Below are positions 48,609 to 57,978 of a stretch of 64,000 bases of DNA, one piece after another; positions within the stretch are counted from its first letter, which is position 1, and every line of letters begins with the position of its first letter. The position numbers and the translations under genes were made by a program. The notes under the pieces were generated by a model that ran no database searches, was not told the DNA's origin, and saw only the letters and a list, made by a program, of their open reading frames with translations. The stretch lies in assembly GCA_963769745.1 (NCBI GenBank), contig CAVYNB010000025.1, positions 18,866 to 82,865 of the forward strand. Direction: 5' to 3'. Source of the DNA: JALORV01 sp963769745. GTDB lineage: Bacteria; Pseudomonadota; Gammaproteobacteria; Burkholderiales; Burkholderiaceae_F.

Positions 48609-48646
48609 GGCAGCCGGTTAGGAAGTCGCGAGTCCCGGCTCAGGAA

Positions 48647-48663
48647 GGTCCCCGAAGGGGATC
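48647..48663 (-). terminator. Hairpin downstream of hemW
   Basis: GGTCCCC/GGGGATC form a 7-bp stem (one G-T pair) with a three-base loop, 48 bases after the hemW stop and upstream of the glnA promoter. No U-run follows, so this is a weak call. Confidence 0.3.
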
Positions 48664-48706
48664 AACGCACCACAGTGCCGCATTATGCCCTTCAATGGGG
48701 CAGAGA

Positions 48707-48723
48707 TGCACTATTTTGGGCTG
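48707..48723. promoter_or_regulatory. Upstream NtrC-like site overlapping the hemW stop
   Basis: TGCACTATTTTGGGCTG resembles the enterobacterial glnA upstream site (GCACTATTTTGGTGC) with a conserved left arm and an imperfect right arm. It is about 140 bases upstream of the -24 element, a normal enhancer distance, and covers the hemW stop codon. Confidence 0.45.
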
Positions 48724-49965
48724 TTCGGGCGATCGGGCAGAAAGAGCGTCTGAAGATCACTCAGGAACCGGGCCCCTAAGGGGGTCGGGGCCCAGTGAGC
48801 GTGGTCTATCGCCAGCAGGCCGCGACGTTCGGCTTCGGCCAATGACTTTTCGATCGCCGTGGGTGGCAGGCCGGTGCGCTCAGCAAACCAACGGCTGGGC
48901 ACTCCTTCCAGCAGCCGCATGGCATTCAGCATGAATTCGAACGGAAGTTCGTCCCTCGCAACTTCACTGCTTTCGGCAAGAAATTCGCCGCGACTCGCGC
49001 GCTCGAGATAGGTGCGCGGGCCGCGATAGCGCACCTGACGAATGATTCGATGCGGAAACGAGATCTTCGAGTGCGCACCGGGACCGACACCGAGGTAGTC
49101 GCCGAACCCCCAGTAGTTGAGGTTATGGCGGCACTCTCGACCGGGCTGTGCGTAGGCTGAAATCTCGTAGTGGCGATATGCCGGCCTCGGCCGTGCGCGC
49201 CTCGATCCACGCCTGCATCGAGGCAGCGGTGTCCTCGTCCGGCAGCTGCGGTGGGTGCTTCGCGAAAACCGTGTTCGGTTCCAGCGTCAACTGATAGAGC
49301 GACAGGTGCGGCGGTGCCAGCGCGAGAGCCTGCTCGACATCGTCCTGCGCCGCTGCGAGGTCCTGGTCCGGCAGTCCGTACATCAGATCGATGTTGAAGT
49401 TGTCGAACACCTGCCGCGCCATGTCGATGGCACGCAGGGCCTGCCCTCGGTCATGAATACGACCCAGCGCTTGCAACTTGGCGTCGTCAAAGGACTGGAC
49501 GCCGATGGACAGCCGGTTGACTCCGGCGTTCCGGTAGTCGGCAAATCGTCCGGCCTCGACCGTCCCCGGGTTGGCCTCGAGCGTGACTTCGCAGTCGGCT
49601 TCCAGCGCAAGCAGTGCGCGCACGTCCGACAGCAATGTGTCCAGGCCCTTCGCGCTCAGCAGGCTGGGTGTGCCGCCGCCGATGAAGATGCTGACAATGC
49701 GCCGGCCCCAGATCAGCGGCAGCGCGGCTTCGATATCCGATCGCAGCGCCGTCAGATAGTCGGCTTCGGGGATTCTGCCCGCGCCGCCCTCGGGTTCATG
49801 CGAGTTGAAATCGCAATACGGGCACTTGCGCACGCACCACGGATAGTGGACATACAGCGACAGCGGAGGCAGTGCCGGCAGTGAGAGCGTTCCCGGTCGC
49901 AGGTAGGCCGCGATGTCCGTCGGCGCGGGTCCGTCCGGCGCTATGGCAATCGGGATCACGCCCAT
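48711..49965 (-). pseudogene. hemW: Radical SAM heme chaperone HemW, one frameshift
   Basis: The N-terminal part has the radical SAM cluster motif CVRKCPYC in LYVHYPWCVRKCPYCDFNSH, IFIGGGTPSLL, LEANPGTVEAGRF and NRLSIGVQSFDD. The frame breaks near 49179; the other frame continues with YRHYEISAYAQPGRECRHN, YWGFGDYLGVGPGAHSK and the C-terminal winged region to a TAG at 48711. One extra base explains it, and correction gives 417 residues, a normal size. HemW delivers heme to respiratory enzymes. ATG at 49965. Confidence 0.85.
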
Positions 49966-49981
49966 CCGACCCGGCCCTCCT

Positions 49982-50575
49982 TCATCGCCAGTCGGCAAGA
50001 CGCCGCACCAGTTCGCGCAAGGCCTGGCCACGGTGGCTGATGCGGTTCTTCTCGTCTGCGGACAGCTCGGCAGCAGTGCAACCCCGTTCGGGCACAAGGA
50101 ATAACGGGTCGTAGCCGAACCCCCCGGCTCCGCGCGGGCTTTGCAGGATCTCGCCCTGCCAGCGCGCGTCGGCAACAAGCGGCTCAGGGTCATCGGCAGA
50201 CGCCACCGCCACCAGCACGCATGTGTAATGGGCTCGACGATCGCCGTGATCCTGCAGGCGGCGCAGCAGTTCAGCGTTATTGGCTGCATCGTCGGCCGCC
50301 GGGCCGGCAAAGCGTGCTGAACGGACGCCTGGTGCGCCCTGCAGCGCTGCCACACACAGGCCCGAGTCGTCGGCCAGCGCCGGCAGGCCACTGCTTTCGG
50401 ACGCGTGGCGTGCCTTGGCCAGCGCGTTCTCAAGGAACGTCAGGTGCGGCTCGTCGGCCGATTCAATTCCGAGATCGCCTTGCGCAATGACGTCGAAACC
50501 CAGCCCGGCCAGCAAGTCCCTGAGCTCGCGTAGCTTGCCGGCGTTCGACGACGCCAGTACGACACGCCGCGTCAC
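49982..50575 (-). CDS. rdgB: XTP/dITP diphosphatase (RdgB/HAM1)
   Basis: 197 residues from a GTG giving TRRVVLASSNAGKLRELRDLL, the triphosphate-binding SxNxxK motif, with LADDSGLCVAALQGAPGVRS, GYDPLFLVPE and RISHRGQAL. It removes inosine and xanthosine triphosphates from the nucleotide pool. Start codon choice is by homology because no ribosome binding site is clear. Between rph (58 bases) and hemW (16 bases). Confidence 0.93.
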   Translation of the reverse strand: MTRRVVLASSNAGKLRELRDLLAGLGFDVIAQGDLGIESADEPHLTFLENALAKARHASESSGLPALADDSGLCVAALQGAPGVRSARFAGPAADDAANNAELLRRLQDHGDRRAHYTCVLVAVASADDPEPLVADARWQGEILQSPRGAGGFGYDPLFLVPERGCTAAELSADEKNRISHRGQALRELVRRLADWR

Positions 50576-50633
50576 TGGGATACCCTCCGCGCGATGCGCT
50601 CCGGGATGAGCGCTTCGGAGCGGCCGTGCGCGC

Positions 50634-51377
50634 TCATGCCTCACCGAGTACGTGCTTCTGGGCGGCCACGAGTTCGGCGATGCCCTTGCGCGCGAGCGCC
50701 ATCATCGCGACCATCTGCGCTTCGCTGAAGGGTTCACCTTCGGCGGTGCCCTGGATTTCGACAAAGCCGCCCTTTCCGGTCATGACGACGTTCATGTCGG
50801 TCTCGCATCCGGAGTCTTCCGCGTAGTCGAGGTCGAGGACGGCGGCCTCGCGAAAGACGCCGACCGACACCGCCGCCACGTAGTCACGCACCGGCAGGTT
50901 CTCGATCATGCCGCGCTCGCGCAACCAGCGCGCGGCGTCGACGGCGGCGACATAACCGCCGGTGATCGCAGCGGTGCGTGTGCCACCGTCAGCCTGGATC
51001 ACATCGCAGTCGACATGCAGCGTGCGTTCGCCGAGCACACGCAGGTCGAACACCGCGCGCAGGCTGCGACCGATCAGGCGCTGGATCTCGAGCGTGCGTC
51101 CGCCCTGCTTTCCTCGCGCGGCCTCGCGGTCGCTGCGAGTATGCGTGGCGCGCGGCAGCATGCCGTACTCGGCGGTCAGCCAGCCCTCGCCCTTGCCCTT
51201 CAGAAAGCCCGGGACTTTTTCTTCGACACTGGCGGTGCAGATCACCTTGGTGTCGCCGAACTCGACCAGCACCGACCCTTCCGCATGCTTGGTGTAGCGA
51301 CGCGTCAGGCGTACTGGTCGAAGTTCGTCGTGACGCCGGCCACTGGGACGCGGCGTGCTCAAGGATGCGGAGTTCAT
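50634..51377 (-). CDS. rph: Ribonuclease PH
   Basis: 247 residues: RPSGRRHDELRPVRLTRRYT, GDTKVICTASVEEKVP, QADGGTRTAAITGGYVA and DLDYAEDSGCETDMN are hallmarks of RNase PH, a phosphorolytic 3'-exonuclease that trims tRNA and structured RNA. The frame is open upstream of the ATG at 51377 but not family-like there. Confidence 0.95.
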   Translation of the reverse strand: MNSASLSTPRPSGRRHDELRPVRLTRRYTKHAEGSVLVEFGDTKVICTASVEEKVPGFLKGKGEGWLTAEYGMLPRATHTRSDREAARGKQGGRTLEIQRLIGRSLRAVFDLRVLGERTLHVDCDVIQADGGTRTAAITGGYVAAVDAARWLRERGMIENLPVRDYVAAVSVGVFREAAVLDLDYAEDSGCETDMNVVMTGKGGFVEIQGTAEGEPFSEAQMVAMMALARKGIAELVAAQKHVLGEA

Positions 51378-51495
51378 GGAGCTCTGCAGATATTGAAGGC
51401 GCGGATAGCCGGCAAGGCTACCGCAGCCTGGAAACGCGCGTGCGCAGCAGCGCCGGACAGCGTCAAACAACTGCGCGACCGGTCGGTCGATGCGC

Positions 51496-52434
51496 TTACT
51501 TGCTGACGAGCTTGGACGAGCGCTGAATCGCCTTCTGGATCTCGGCGACCGCGTCGTCGATCTGGTCTTCCGACAGCTCTTCGTCGGGACCGGGTTCGCC
51601 GTGTCGCGGCATCTGGATGGTCGATGCCACCGTGCCTTCGGGGATGAGCAAGGTCGAGACCGGATCGTCGGTCGGCGGCACCATCTCGACCGACTCGGTC
51701 CCGGCCCAGGTGATCGCGATCGCGGTGCAGTTGTCTGCCTCCGGACCACTCAGTTCGAGCGCGAGTTCCATCAGCTCGGGAACGGCGCGCATCACCGTCT
51801 TGCCGGTGAACGCCTCGGCAATCTGGCGATCGCTCAGTGCGCCCCACAGGCCATCGGAACACAGCAGCAGCGTGTCGCCGTTGCGCATCGCGAAGGGTCG
51901 GCTGATCTCGACGGTCGGTGCGACGTAGGCGCCGATGCAGTTGAAAATGCGGTTGCGCTCCGGGTGATCCTTCGCATCTTCGGGCCGGATCAGCCCGGAC
52001 TGCACCAGGTGGTGCACACGCGAATGATCGATCGTGCGTTCGAGGATGCGGCCGCCGCGGATCAGGTACAGACGCGAGTCACCGACATGCGCCCAGATCG
52101 CGACACCCTGCTGGACGATGCACGCCACCAGCGTCGTCCGTGGCGCCTCGGGAAGGCTGTGCTCGGCCCGATACCGATGCAGCTCGCGGTGCGAAGCGAG
52201 CACGGATTCCTCGAGAAAGCGCGTCGGGTCCGGCAGGATCGGCTTGGCGTCGCGCTGGTAGATCGACGCGATCGTCTGCAGCGTCAGCTGCGAGGCGACC
52301 TCGCCACGCGCATGGCCGCCCATGCCGTCGGCCACCAGGACCAGCATCGAGTCGCGCGTGTACAGGTAGCCCATGCGGTCCTGATTGACCCGCCGGCCGC
52401 CCTTCTTGCTTTCCTGGTAGACGGAAAAACGCAT
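51496..52434 (-). CDS. PP2C-family protein phosphatase
   Basis: 312 residues. Metal-binding motifs in order: VNQDRMGYLY, VLVADGMGGHARGEVAS, AHVGDSRLYLIRGGR, LLCSDGLWGALSD and the last Asp in GPEADNCTAIAI. Cytoplasmic, no membrane segment; the C-terminal 60 residues are acidic and probably disordered. It should reverse phosphorylation by the adjacent Ser/Thr kinase 127 bases upstream. Confidence 0.92.
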   Translation of the reverse strand: MRFSVYQESKKGGRRVNQDRMGYLYTRDSMLVLVADGMGGHARGEVASQLTLQTIASIYQRDAKPILPDPTRFLEESVLASHRELHRYRAEHSLPEAPRTTLVACIVQQGVAIWAHVGDSRLYLIRGGRILERTIDHSRVHHLVQSGLIRPEDAKDHPERNRIFNCIGAYVAPTVEISRPFAMRNGDTLLLCSDGLWGALSDRQIAEAFTGKTVMRAVPELMELALELSGPEADNCTAIAITWAGTESVEMVPPTDDPVSTLLIPEGTVASTIQMPRHGEPGPDEELSEDQIDDAVAEIQKAIQRSSKLVSK

Positions 52435-52560
52435 CAGCGCTCCATGGCACCCGAGGCACAGTGCCAGCTTTCGCTGCCTTTGTAATCAAAAAAATCGACT
52501 GGCTCTGCCAGCGATTCTTTCACTTCAGGCGAGCAAAAGTCGGGGTGCACTTTGGCACGC

Positions 52561-53556
52561 CTAGAACCACGTGATGTTGTGTTCCTTCATGAACCGCATC
52601 ATCCGGTCCTGAAGGCTGCGCCAGCGGGCACCCGTGCGCTCCATGATCGAAAACTCCGGACGTTCCGGCACGTTCTGCAGGAGTTCCTTCTGCACCGCAT
52701 AGACCGTCTGCGGTCGCTCGAGCGAGTTCAGTCGCAGGCAGCGTTCGACCATCGAGATCAGCTGGTTCGAGTACAGGCCGCGGAACGACCGCAGCGCCGT
52801 CGGCATCTTGTCTTCCTTCAGGCGCTGGTCCGACTCCTGCGGCGGCATGCCGGACATGCAGGCATAGATGCACGAACCGATCGAGTACACGTCGGTCCAC
52901 GGACCCAGCTCCGCGTCGCGCTTGTACAACTCGGGGGCAGCAAATCCCGGCGTGTACATCGGATAGGTCTTGCTGATGTCCCGCTGCAGGGTCTGCCGTG
53001 CAGCGCCGAAGTCCAGCAGGATCGGCGTGCCGTCCATGCGCAGGTAGATGTTCGCGGGCTTCACGTCGAGGTGCAGCAGGCGGTTCGAGTGCACCTCGCG
53101 CAGCCCGTTCATGACCTGCGCAAACACGCGCCGGACGAACCGTTCCGACAGCACGTCCTTCTGGTCCTTGTTGCGATTGCGCAGGACATGCTCCTGCAGC
53201 GACCGTCCGGACTCGTAGTTCATCACCATGTACACCGTGTCGTTCGCGCGAAAAAAATTGATGACGCGCACGATGTTGGGGTGATAGATCGACGCCAGTG
53301 CCCGGCCTTCCTCGAAGAAGCACTTCAGGCCGATGCGGTAGGTGTTCAGGTTCTCCGGAGAGACATAGGGCGACAGTTCGCCGGGCTTGCGCTGCGCGAG
53401 CGCCGCGGGCATGTACTCCTTGATCGCGACCGAATTGCCGTTCTCGTCCGTGGCCAGGTAGACAATGGAGAAGCCGCCGCTGGAGATCTTCTTTACAATG
53501 CGGTAGCCGCCGACTTCGAGGCCTTCGGGCAAAGATGCGTTGGTCTGCGCCGCCAT
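52561..53556 (-). CDS. Serine/threonine protein kinase
   Basis: 331 residues with a complete kinase core: glycine loop ISSGGFSIVYLA, Lys in VAIKEYMP, catalytic HLDVKPANIYL, DFG in ILLDFGAARQ, and APELY. The catalytic loop has HLD instead of HRD, a non-RD kinase, so activation-loop phosphorylation may not be needed. No membrane segment or sensor domain follows the kinase domain. ATG at 53556; a GTG two codons earlier is possible. Paired with the PP2C gene. Confidence 0.9.
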   Translation of the reverse strand: MAAQTNASLPEGLEVGGYRIVKKISSGGFSIVYLATDENGNSVAIKEYMPAALAQRKPGELSPYVSPENLNTYRIGLKCFFEEGRALASIYHPNIVRVINFFRANDTVYMVMNYESGRSLQEHVLRNRNKDQKDVLSERFVRRVFAQVMNGLREVHSNRLLHLDVKPANIYLRMDGTPILLDFGAARQTLQRDISKTYPMYTPGFAAPELYKRDAELGPWTDVYSIGSCIYACMSGMPPQESDQRLKEDKMPTALRSFRGLYSNQLISMVERCLRLNSLERPQTVYAVQKELLQNVPERPEFSIMERTGARWRSLQDRMMRFMKEHNITWF

Positions 53557-53689
53557 GTGCACTACTGCGTGGGAATATCGGGACGATTCTAACGAAAAGG
53601 GTTCCGTGTCCCGAAGCCTATAGGGCAGAAAAACACCGCTATACCGAGCCTTAGAGCGAGTCCGTTATCGGCATTCCTCCAACATCCGC

Positions 53690-54592
53690 ATGAAACCCGT
53701 TGCCAGCATGACCGGATTCGCGGTCGCCAGTCGACCCACCGTGATCGGTCCGGTCACTGTCGAACTGAAGTCCGTCAACTCGCGTTTCCTTGACCTGTCG
53801 GTCAGGTATCCGGACGAACTGCGCAGCGTCGAGCCGGCATTGCGGGAAGCAATCAGCGCACGTGTCAATCGCGGCAAGATGGAGTGCCGCCTCGCCGTCA
53901 GTCGCGTTGCCGGTGAAGCCAGTGGCGGTGTCAACACTGCGGCCCTGGGTCGCCTCAAGCAACTGGCGGCGGAAGTCGTCGCCGTGCTTCCATTCGCGAG
54001 CCCCCTGACGACTGCCGATGTGCTCGGCTGGCCCGGTGTCGTCGACGCGCCGGTCGCCGACCCGGATGCGCTGCGCGTTGCCGTCCTGGATGCCCTGTCC
54101 GAAGCGCTCGATGCACTGGCCGCCTCGCGCCAGCGGGAGGGCTCGGCGCTGCGGGATGTGCTGCACGCACACTGCAATTCCATCGATGTGATCGGCGCGC
54201 AGGTCAAGGCGCGGGCACCGGAGCTGCTCGCCGCGGTCGAGCGCAAACTGGTCGAACGGCTGGAGCAGGCCCTCGGCCGCGCGCTGGCCGACACCTCGAC
54301 GCTGACGCGCGAGGAGGTCGCCGACCGTATCCGTCAGGAAGTCACGCTCTATGGCCTGCGCATGGACGTCGACGAGGAACTCAAACGCCTGACGACACAC
54401 GTCGGCGAAGTGCGCCGGGTCCTCGACGCCGGCGGACCGGTCGGGCGGCGCCTCGACTTCCTGATGCAGGAACTCAATCGCGAGGCCAATACGCTCGGTT
54501 CCAAGGCGGCCGCGATCGAGATGACGAACGCCTCCGTCGAACTGAAGCTGCTGATCGAGCAGATGCGCGAGCAGATCCAGAACCTCGAATGA
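53690..54592 (+). CDS. yicC: YicC family endoribonuclease
   Basis: 300 residues: MTGFAV, KSVNSRFLDLSVRYPDELR, RGKMECRLAV, and the C-terminal EEVADRIRQEV, GRRLDFLMQELNREANTLGS and MREQIQNLE. YicC/RNase AM family proteins act in RNA turnover. The stop overlaps the gmk start by four bases (ATGA). Confidence 0.93.
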   Translation: MKPVASMTGFAVASRPTVIGPVTVELKSVNSRFLDLSVRYPDELRSVEPALREAISARVNRGKMECRLAVSRVAGEASGGVNTAALGRLKQLAAEVVAVLPFASPLTTADVLGWPGVVDAPVADPDALRVAVLDALSEALDALAASRQREGSALRDVLHAHCNSIDVIGAQVKARAPELLAAVERKLVERLEQALGRALADTSTLTREEVADRIRQEVTLYGLRMDVDEELKRLTTHVGEVRRVLDAGGPVGRRLDFLMQELNREANTLGSKAAAIEMTNASVELKLLIEQMREQIQNLE

Positions 54593-55254
54593 GCGCATCG
54601 AACGTCACTCCGCGCGCAGCACTCGATGCCGGCCAGGCGGGCAGCATCTTCCTGGTCGTCGCGCCCTCGGGCGCGGGCAAGTCGACGCTCGTCAACGCCC
54701 TGCTCGACCAGGATGCACGTATCGAGCTGAGCGTTTCGCACACGACGCGTCCGCCCCGGCCCGGAGAGACCGATGGCCGTGAGTATCACTTCGTCTCGGT
54801 CGACGAGTTCATGCGACGGCGCGCCGCGGGCGAGTTCCTCGAGAGCGCCGAGGTGCACGGCAACTACTACGCGACCTCGCGCGTCTGGATCGAGGAACGG
54901 CTCCGGGCCGGCACCGACGTGCTGCTCGAGATCGACTGGCAGGGTGCCCGCCAGGTCAAGTCGCACTTCGGCCATGCGGTCGGCATTTTCATCCTGCCGC
55001 CGTCGATCGACGCGCTCGAGGCACGCCTGCACAAGCGCGGACAGGACAGTCCGCAGGTGATCACGCGTCGCCTGCTGGCGGCGGGCAGCGAGATCGCCCA
55101 TGCCTCCGAGTTCGACTACGTCATCATCAACGAGGACTTCCCGACCGCGCTGTCGCAGCTGGCGGCCATCGTCACGGCAACGCGCCAGCGCTACGCCCGC
55201 CAGGCCGCACGCCATCACGAACTCTTTGCGCAGCTCGGCATCGCATTGCCTTAG
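54589..55254 (+). CDS. gmk: Guanylate kinase
   Basis: 221 residues: P-loop VVAPSGAGKSTLVNALL, GMP-binding SHTTRPPRPGETDGREYHFV, and DVLLEIDWQGARQVK. It converts GMP to GDP. The extended N terminus of about 20 residues before the P-loop is not unusual. Coupled to yicC. Confidence 0.97.
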   Translation: MSASNVTPRAALDAGQAGSIFLVVAPSGAGKSTLVNALLDQDARIELSVSHTTRPPRPGETDGREYHFVSVDEFMRRRAAGEFLESAEVHGNYYATSRVWIEERLRAGTDVLLEIDWQGARQVKSHFGHAVGIFILPPSIDALEARLHKRGQDSPQVITRRLLAAGSEIAHASEFDYVIINEDFPTALSQLAAIVTATRQRYARQAARHHELFAQLGIALP

Positions 55255-55384
55255 CGCCGACCGCGATCCAGCAGCCTCCCTCTGGCTCTGCCCGGCCCTG
55301 GGCGCGATCGCCCCGCGGCGACCGAATCCGCGCTTCGATTGCACTGCAGACACTGGCCACACAGGCTCTACGGAGGAGGTCGGC

Positions 55385-55390
55385 TAGAAT
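55385..55390 (+). promoter_or_regulatory. -10 candidate upstream of rpoZ
   Basis: TAGAAT, five of six to the -10 consensus, 33 bases before the rpoZ ATG. No good -35 was seen, so activity on its own is uncertain. Confidence 0.35.
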
Positions 55391-55423
55391 CAGGCCAATT
55401 TCGTTTTCCCTCTGGAACCGACC

Positions 55424-55627
55424 ATGGCGCGTATTACTGTTGAAGACTGTCTGAAGCACATCCCTAACCGTTTCCAGCTCGCGCTGGCGGCGGCCTACCG
55501 CGCTCGCCAGCTCGCGCAGGGCCACACCCCGAAGATCGACACCAAGGACAAGCCGGCCGTCGCCGCGCTGCGTGAGATCGGACAGGGCAAGGTCGGCATT
55601 GAAATGCTGCGAAAAGTACCGACCTGA
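55424..55627 (+). CDS. rpoZ: RNA polymerase omega subunit
   Basis: 67 residues: ARITVEDCLKHIPNRFQLAL, YRARQLAQG and the acidic to neutral tail are typical of short betaproteobacterial omega. It helps assemble RNA polymerase and forms a ppGpp site with the beta' subunit; the next gene makes ppGpp. Confidence 0.97.
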   Translation: MARITVEDCLKHIPNRFQLALAAAYRARQLAQGHTPKIDTKDKPAVAALREIGQGKVGIEMLRKVPT

Positions 55628-55680
55628 GCTGTGTCGTGGTTCGCAGCGTGTGACGCCAGCCCCGACGCCCGGCAATCACG

Positions 55681-57978
55681 ATGCGGCCACAGGAACCCGT
55701 TCCCCCACCTGACCAGCCTTCCCAACCAGGCTTTGCGCGCCGCGCCGCCGAGGCGCTGAAAAAAGCGGTCTGGCGCAGCGATTCGGCTGAGCCGGCGACG
55801 GCCACCGGAGTTGCGACCGTCGGCACGCTCGCCGAGCGGGTCAAGAAATACCTGCCGTCGTCCGACGTGCAGAAGATCAAGGATGCCTTCCGCTTCTCCG
55901 ACGAGGCCCACCTCGGGCAGTTCCGACAGAGCGGCGCGCCCTACATCACCCACCCCATCGCTGTCGCCGAGATCCTCACGGACTGGCGGCTGGATGGCGC
56001 CGCGATCCAGGCCGCCCTTCTGCACGATGTCCTGGAAGACTCCGGCATACCCAAGCAGCAGTTGATCGAGCGCTTCGGCACCACCGTCGCAGAACTGGTC
56101 GACGGCGTGTCCAAGCTGGACAAGCTGCAGTTCTCGTCGACCGAGCAGGCGCAGGCCGAAAACTTCCGCAAGATGCTGCTGGCAATGGCGCGCGACGTGC
56201 GCGTCATGCTGATCAAGCTGGCAGACCGCCTGCACAACATGCGTACGCTCGACGCCGTCGAGCCGGACAAGCGTCGTCGCATTGCGCGTGAAACCCTCGA
56301 GATCTATGCGCCCATCGCGCACCGGCTCGGGCTCAACAACCTGTTCCGCGATCTCGAGGAGCTGAGCTTCCAGCACCTGCATCCGATGCGCTATCGGGTG
56401 CTGCAGCGGGCGGTGCTGTCCGCACGAGGCAACCGGCGCGAGCTGCTCAGCAAGATCCTGCAGTCGGTGCGCAAGGCGCTGCAGGAGACCAAACTGCGCG
56501 CGGAGGTCTACGGCCGCGAGAAGACGCTCTTCGGCATCTACCGCAAGATGGTCGAGAAGAACCTCTCGTTTTCCGAAGTGCTCGACATCTACGGCTTCCG
56601 CATCGTCGTCGACAAGGTGTCGGAGTGTTACCTCGCCCTCGGCGCACTGCATGGCCTGTTCAAGCCGGTGCCGGGCAAGTTCAAGGACTACATCGCAATC
56701 CCGAAGGTCAACGGCTACCAGTCGCTGCACACGACCCTGATCGGCCCCTACGGGACACCGGTCGAGTTCCAGATCCGCACGAAGGAGATGCACCACGTCG
56801 CCGAGTCGGGCGTGGCCGCACACTGGCTCTACAAGGACGACGACTCGGACCTGTCCGAGCTGCAGTCGCGCACGCACCAGTGGCTGCAGTCGCTGCTCGA
56901 GATCCAGCGGCACACCGGTGATTCGACCGAATTCCTCGAGCACATCAAGGTCGATCTCTTCCCGGACAAGGTCTATGTCTTCACGCCGAAAGGCAAGATC
57001 GTTTCGCTGCCCCGCGGCGCCACGCCGGTGGACTTCGCCTACGGCATCCACACGGACGTAGGCAACAAGTGCGTGGCCGCGCGCATCAACGGCGAGATCC
57101 AGCCGCTGCGCACACCGCTGCGCAACGGCGACATGGTCGAAGTCGTCACCGGACCCGTGGCCCGACCGAACCCGGCCTGGCTGACGTTCGTGCGGACCGG
57201 CAAGGCGCGGTCGGAGATCCGCCACTTCCTGCGCACGATGAAGTTCGACGAGTCGGCCGAACTCGGCGAGCGGTTGCTGGCACAGGCCGCGCGCCAGTTC
57301 AATCTGTCGCTCGGGACCGTCAGCGAGACGCAGTGGGACGACGTGATCCGCCAGGCGGAAATCGAGTCGCGTGCTGCCCTGTTCGCCGACATCGGCCTGG
57401 GTCGACGGCTCGCCGCCGTGGTCGCGCGCCAGCTCGCGCTGGCTGCCGGCGCCGACATTACGGGTGATCCATCGGACAGCTCGGCGATCCCGTCAGCCTC
57501 CGTCCCGGTGGTGGTCCGCGGCACCGAAGGCATGGCCGTACAGATGGCGAACTGCTGCCACCCCATCCCGGGCGATTCGATCGTCGGTCACATCCGCAAG
57601 GGCCAGGGACTCGCCGTGCACCAGTCGGACTGCGTGCACGCCCTGCGCGCCCGGCGTGCGGACCCGGACCGCTGGATCGAGCTGCAGTGGGCGCGCGATC
57701 CGGCAACCCACTTCACCGTCGGGCTCGACGTCAGCGCGGACAACGAGCGCGGCGTACTCGGCCGCATCGCCGTGGCTATTGCCGAGGCCGAATCGAACAT
57801 CCTCAACGTCCACATCGACGACGAGGATGCGCTCATCGCGCTGATTCACTTCAAGGTGCAGGTGCGTGACCGCACGCACCTGGCGCGGGTCATCCGGACC
57901 CTTCGGCGGGTCAAGCAGGTCGTGAAGGTCGTGCGGCCGCGCGGCGGCTCGCGCGCCCACCCTCACGACGCCGCGTAG
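55681..57978 (+). CDS. spoT: Bifunctional (p)ppGpp synthetase/hydrolase (RelA/SpoT family)
   Basis: 765 residues. HD hydrolase domain (LLHDVLEDSGIPKQQL, IKLADRLHNMRTL), synthetase domain (YGREKTLFGIYRKM, IYGFRIVVDKVSECYLALG, KVNGYQSLHTTLIGPYG), TGS domain (DKVYVFTPKGKIVSLPRGAT) and a C-terminal ACT domain (ADNERGVLGRIAVAIAEAE). Intact HD motif supports hydrolase activity. The 3' end overlaps the convergent greB by 16 bases. No clear ribosome binding site before the ATG. Confidence 0.96.
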   Translation: MRPQEPVPPPDQPSQPGFARRAAEALKKAVWRSDSAEPATATGVATVGTLAERVKKYLPSSDVQKIKDAFRFSDEAHLGQFRQSGAPYITHPIAVAEILTDWRLDGAAIQAALLHDVLEDSGIPKQQLIERFGTTVAELVDGVSKLDKLQFSSTEQAQAENFRKMLLAMARDVRVMLIKLADRLHNMRTLDAVEPDKRRRIARETLEIYAPIAHRLGLNNLFRDLEELSFQHLHPMRYRVLQRAVLSARGNRRELLSKILQSVRKALQETKLRAEVYGREKTLFGIYRKMVEKNLSFSEVLDIYGFRIVVDKVSECYLALGALHGLFKPVPGKFKDYIAIPKVNGYQSLHTTLIGPYGTPVEFQIRTKEMHHVAESGVAAHWLYKDDDSDLSELQSRTHQWLQSLLEIQRHTGDSTEFLEHIKVDLFPDKVYVFTPKGKIVSLPRGATPVDFAYGIHTDVGNKCVAARINGEIQPLRTPLRNGDMVEVVTGPVARPNPAWLTFVRTGKARSEIRHFLRTMKFDESAELGERLLAQAARQFNLSLGTVSETQWDDVIRQAEIESRAALFADIGLGRRLAAVVARQLALAAGADITGDPSDSSAIPSASVPVVVRGTEGMAVQMANCCHPIPGDSIVGHIRKGQGLAVHQSDCVHALRARRADPDRWIELQWARDPATHFTVGLDVSADNERGVLGRIAVAIAEAESNILNVHIDDEDALIALIHFKVQVRDRTHLARVIRTLRRVKQVVKVVRPRGGSRAHPHDAA

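Noticed and set aside
48665..48680. GCAC-N4-GTGC as another NtrC site
   Set aside because: The arm spacing is four, not seven, so it does not fit the NtrC consensus.
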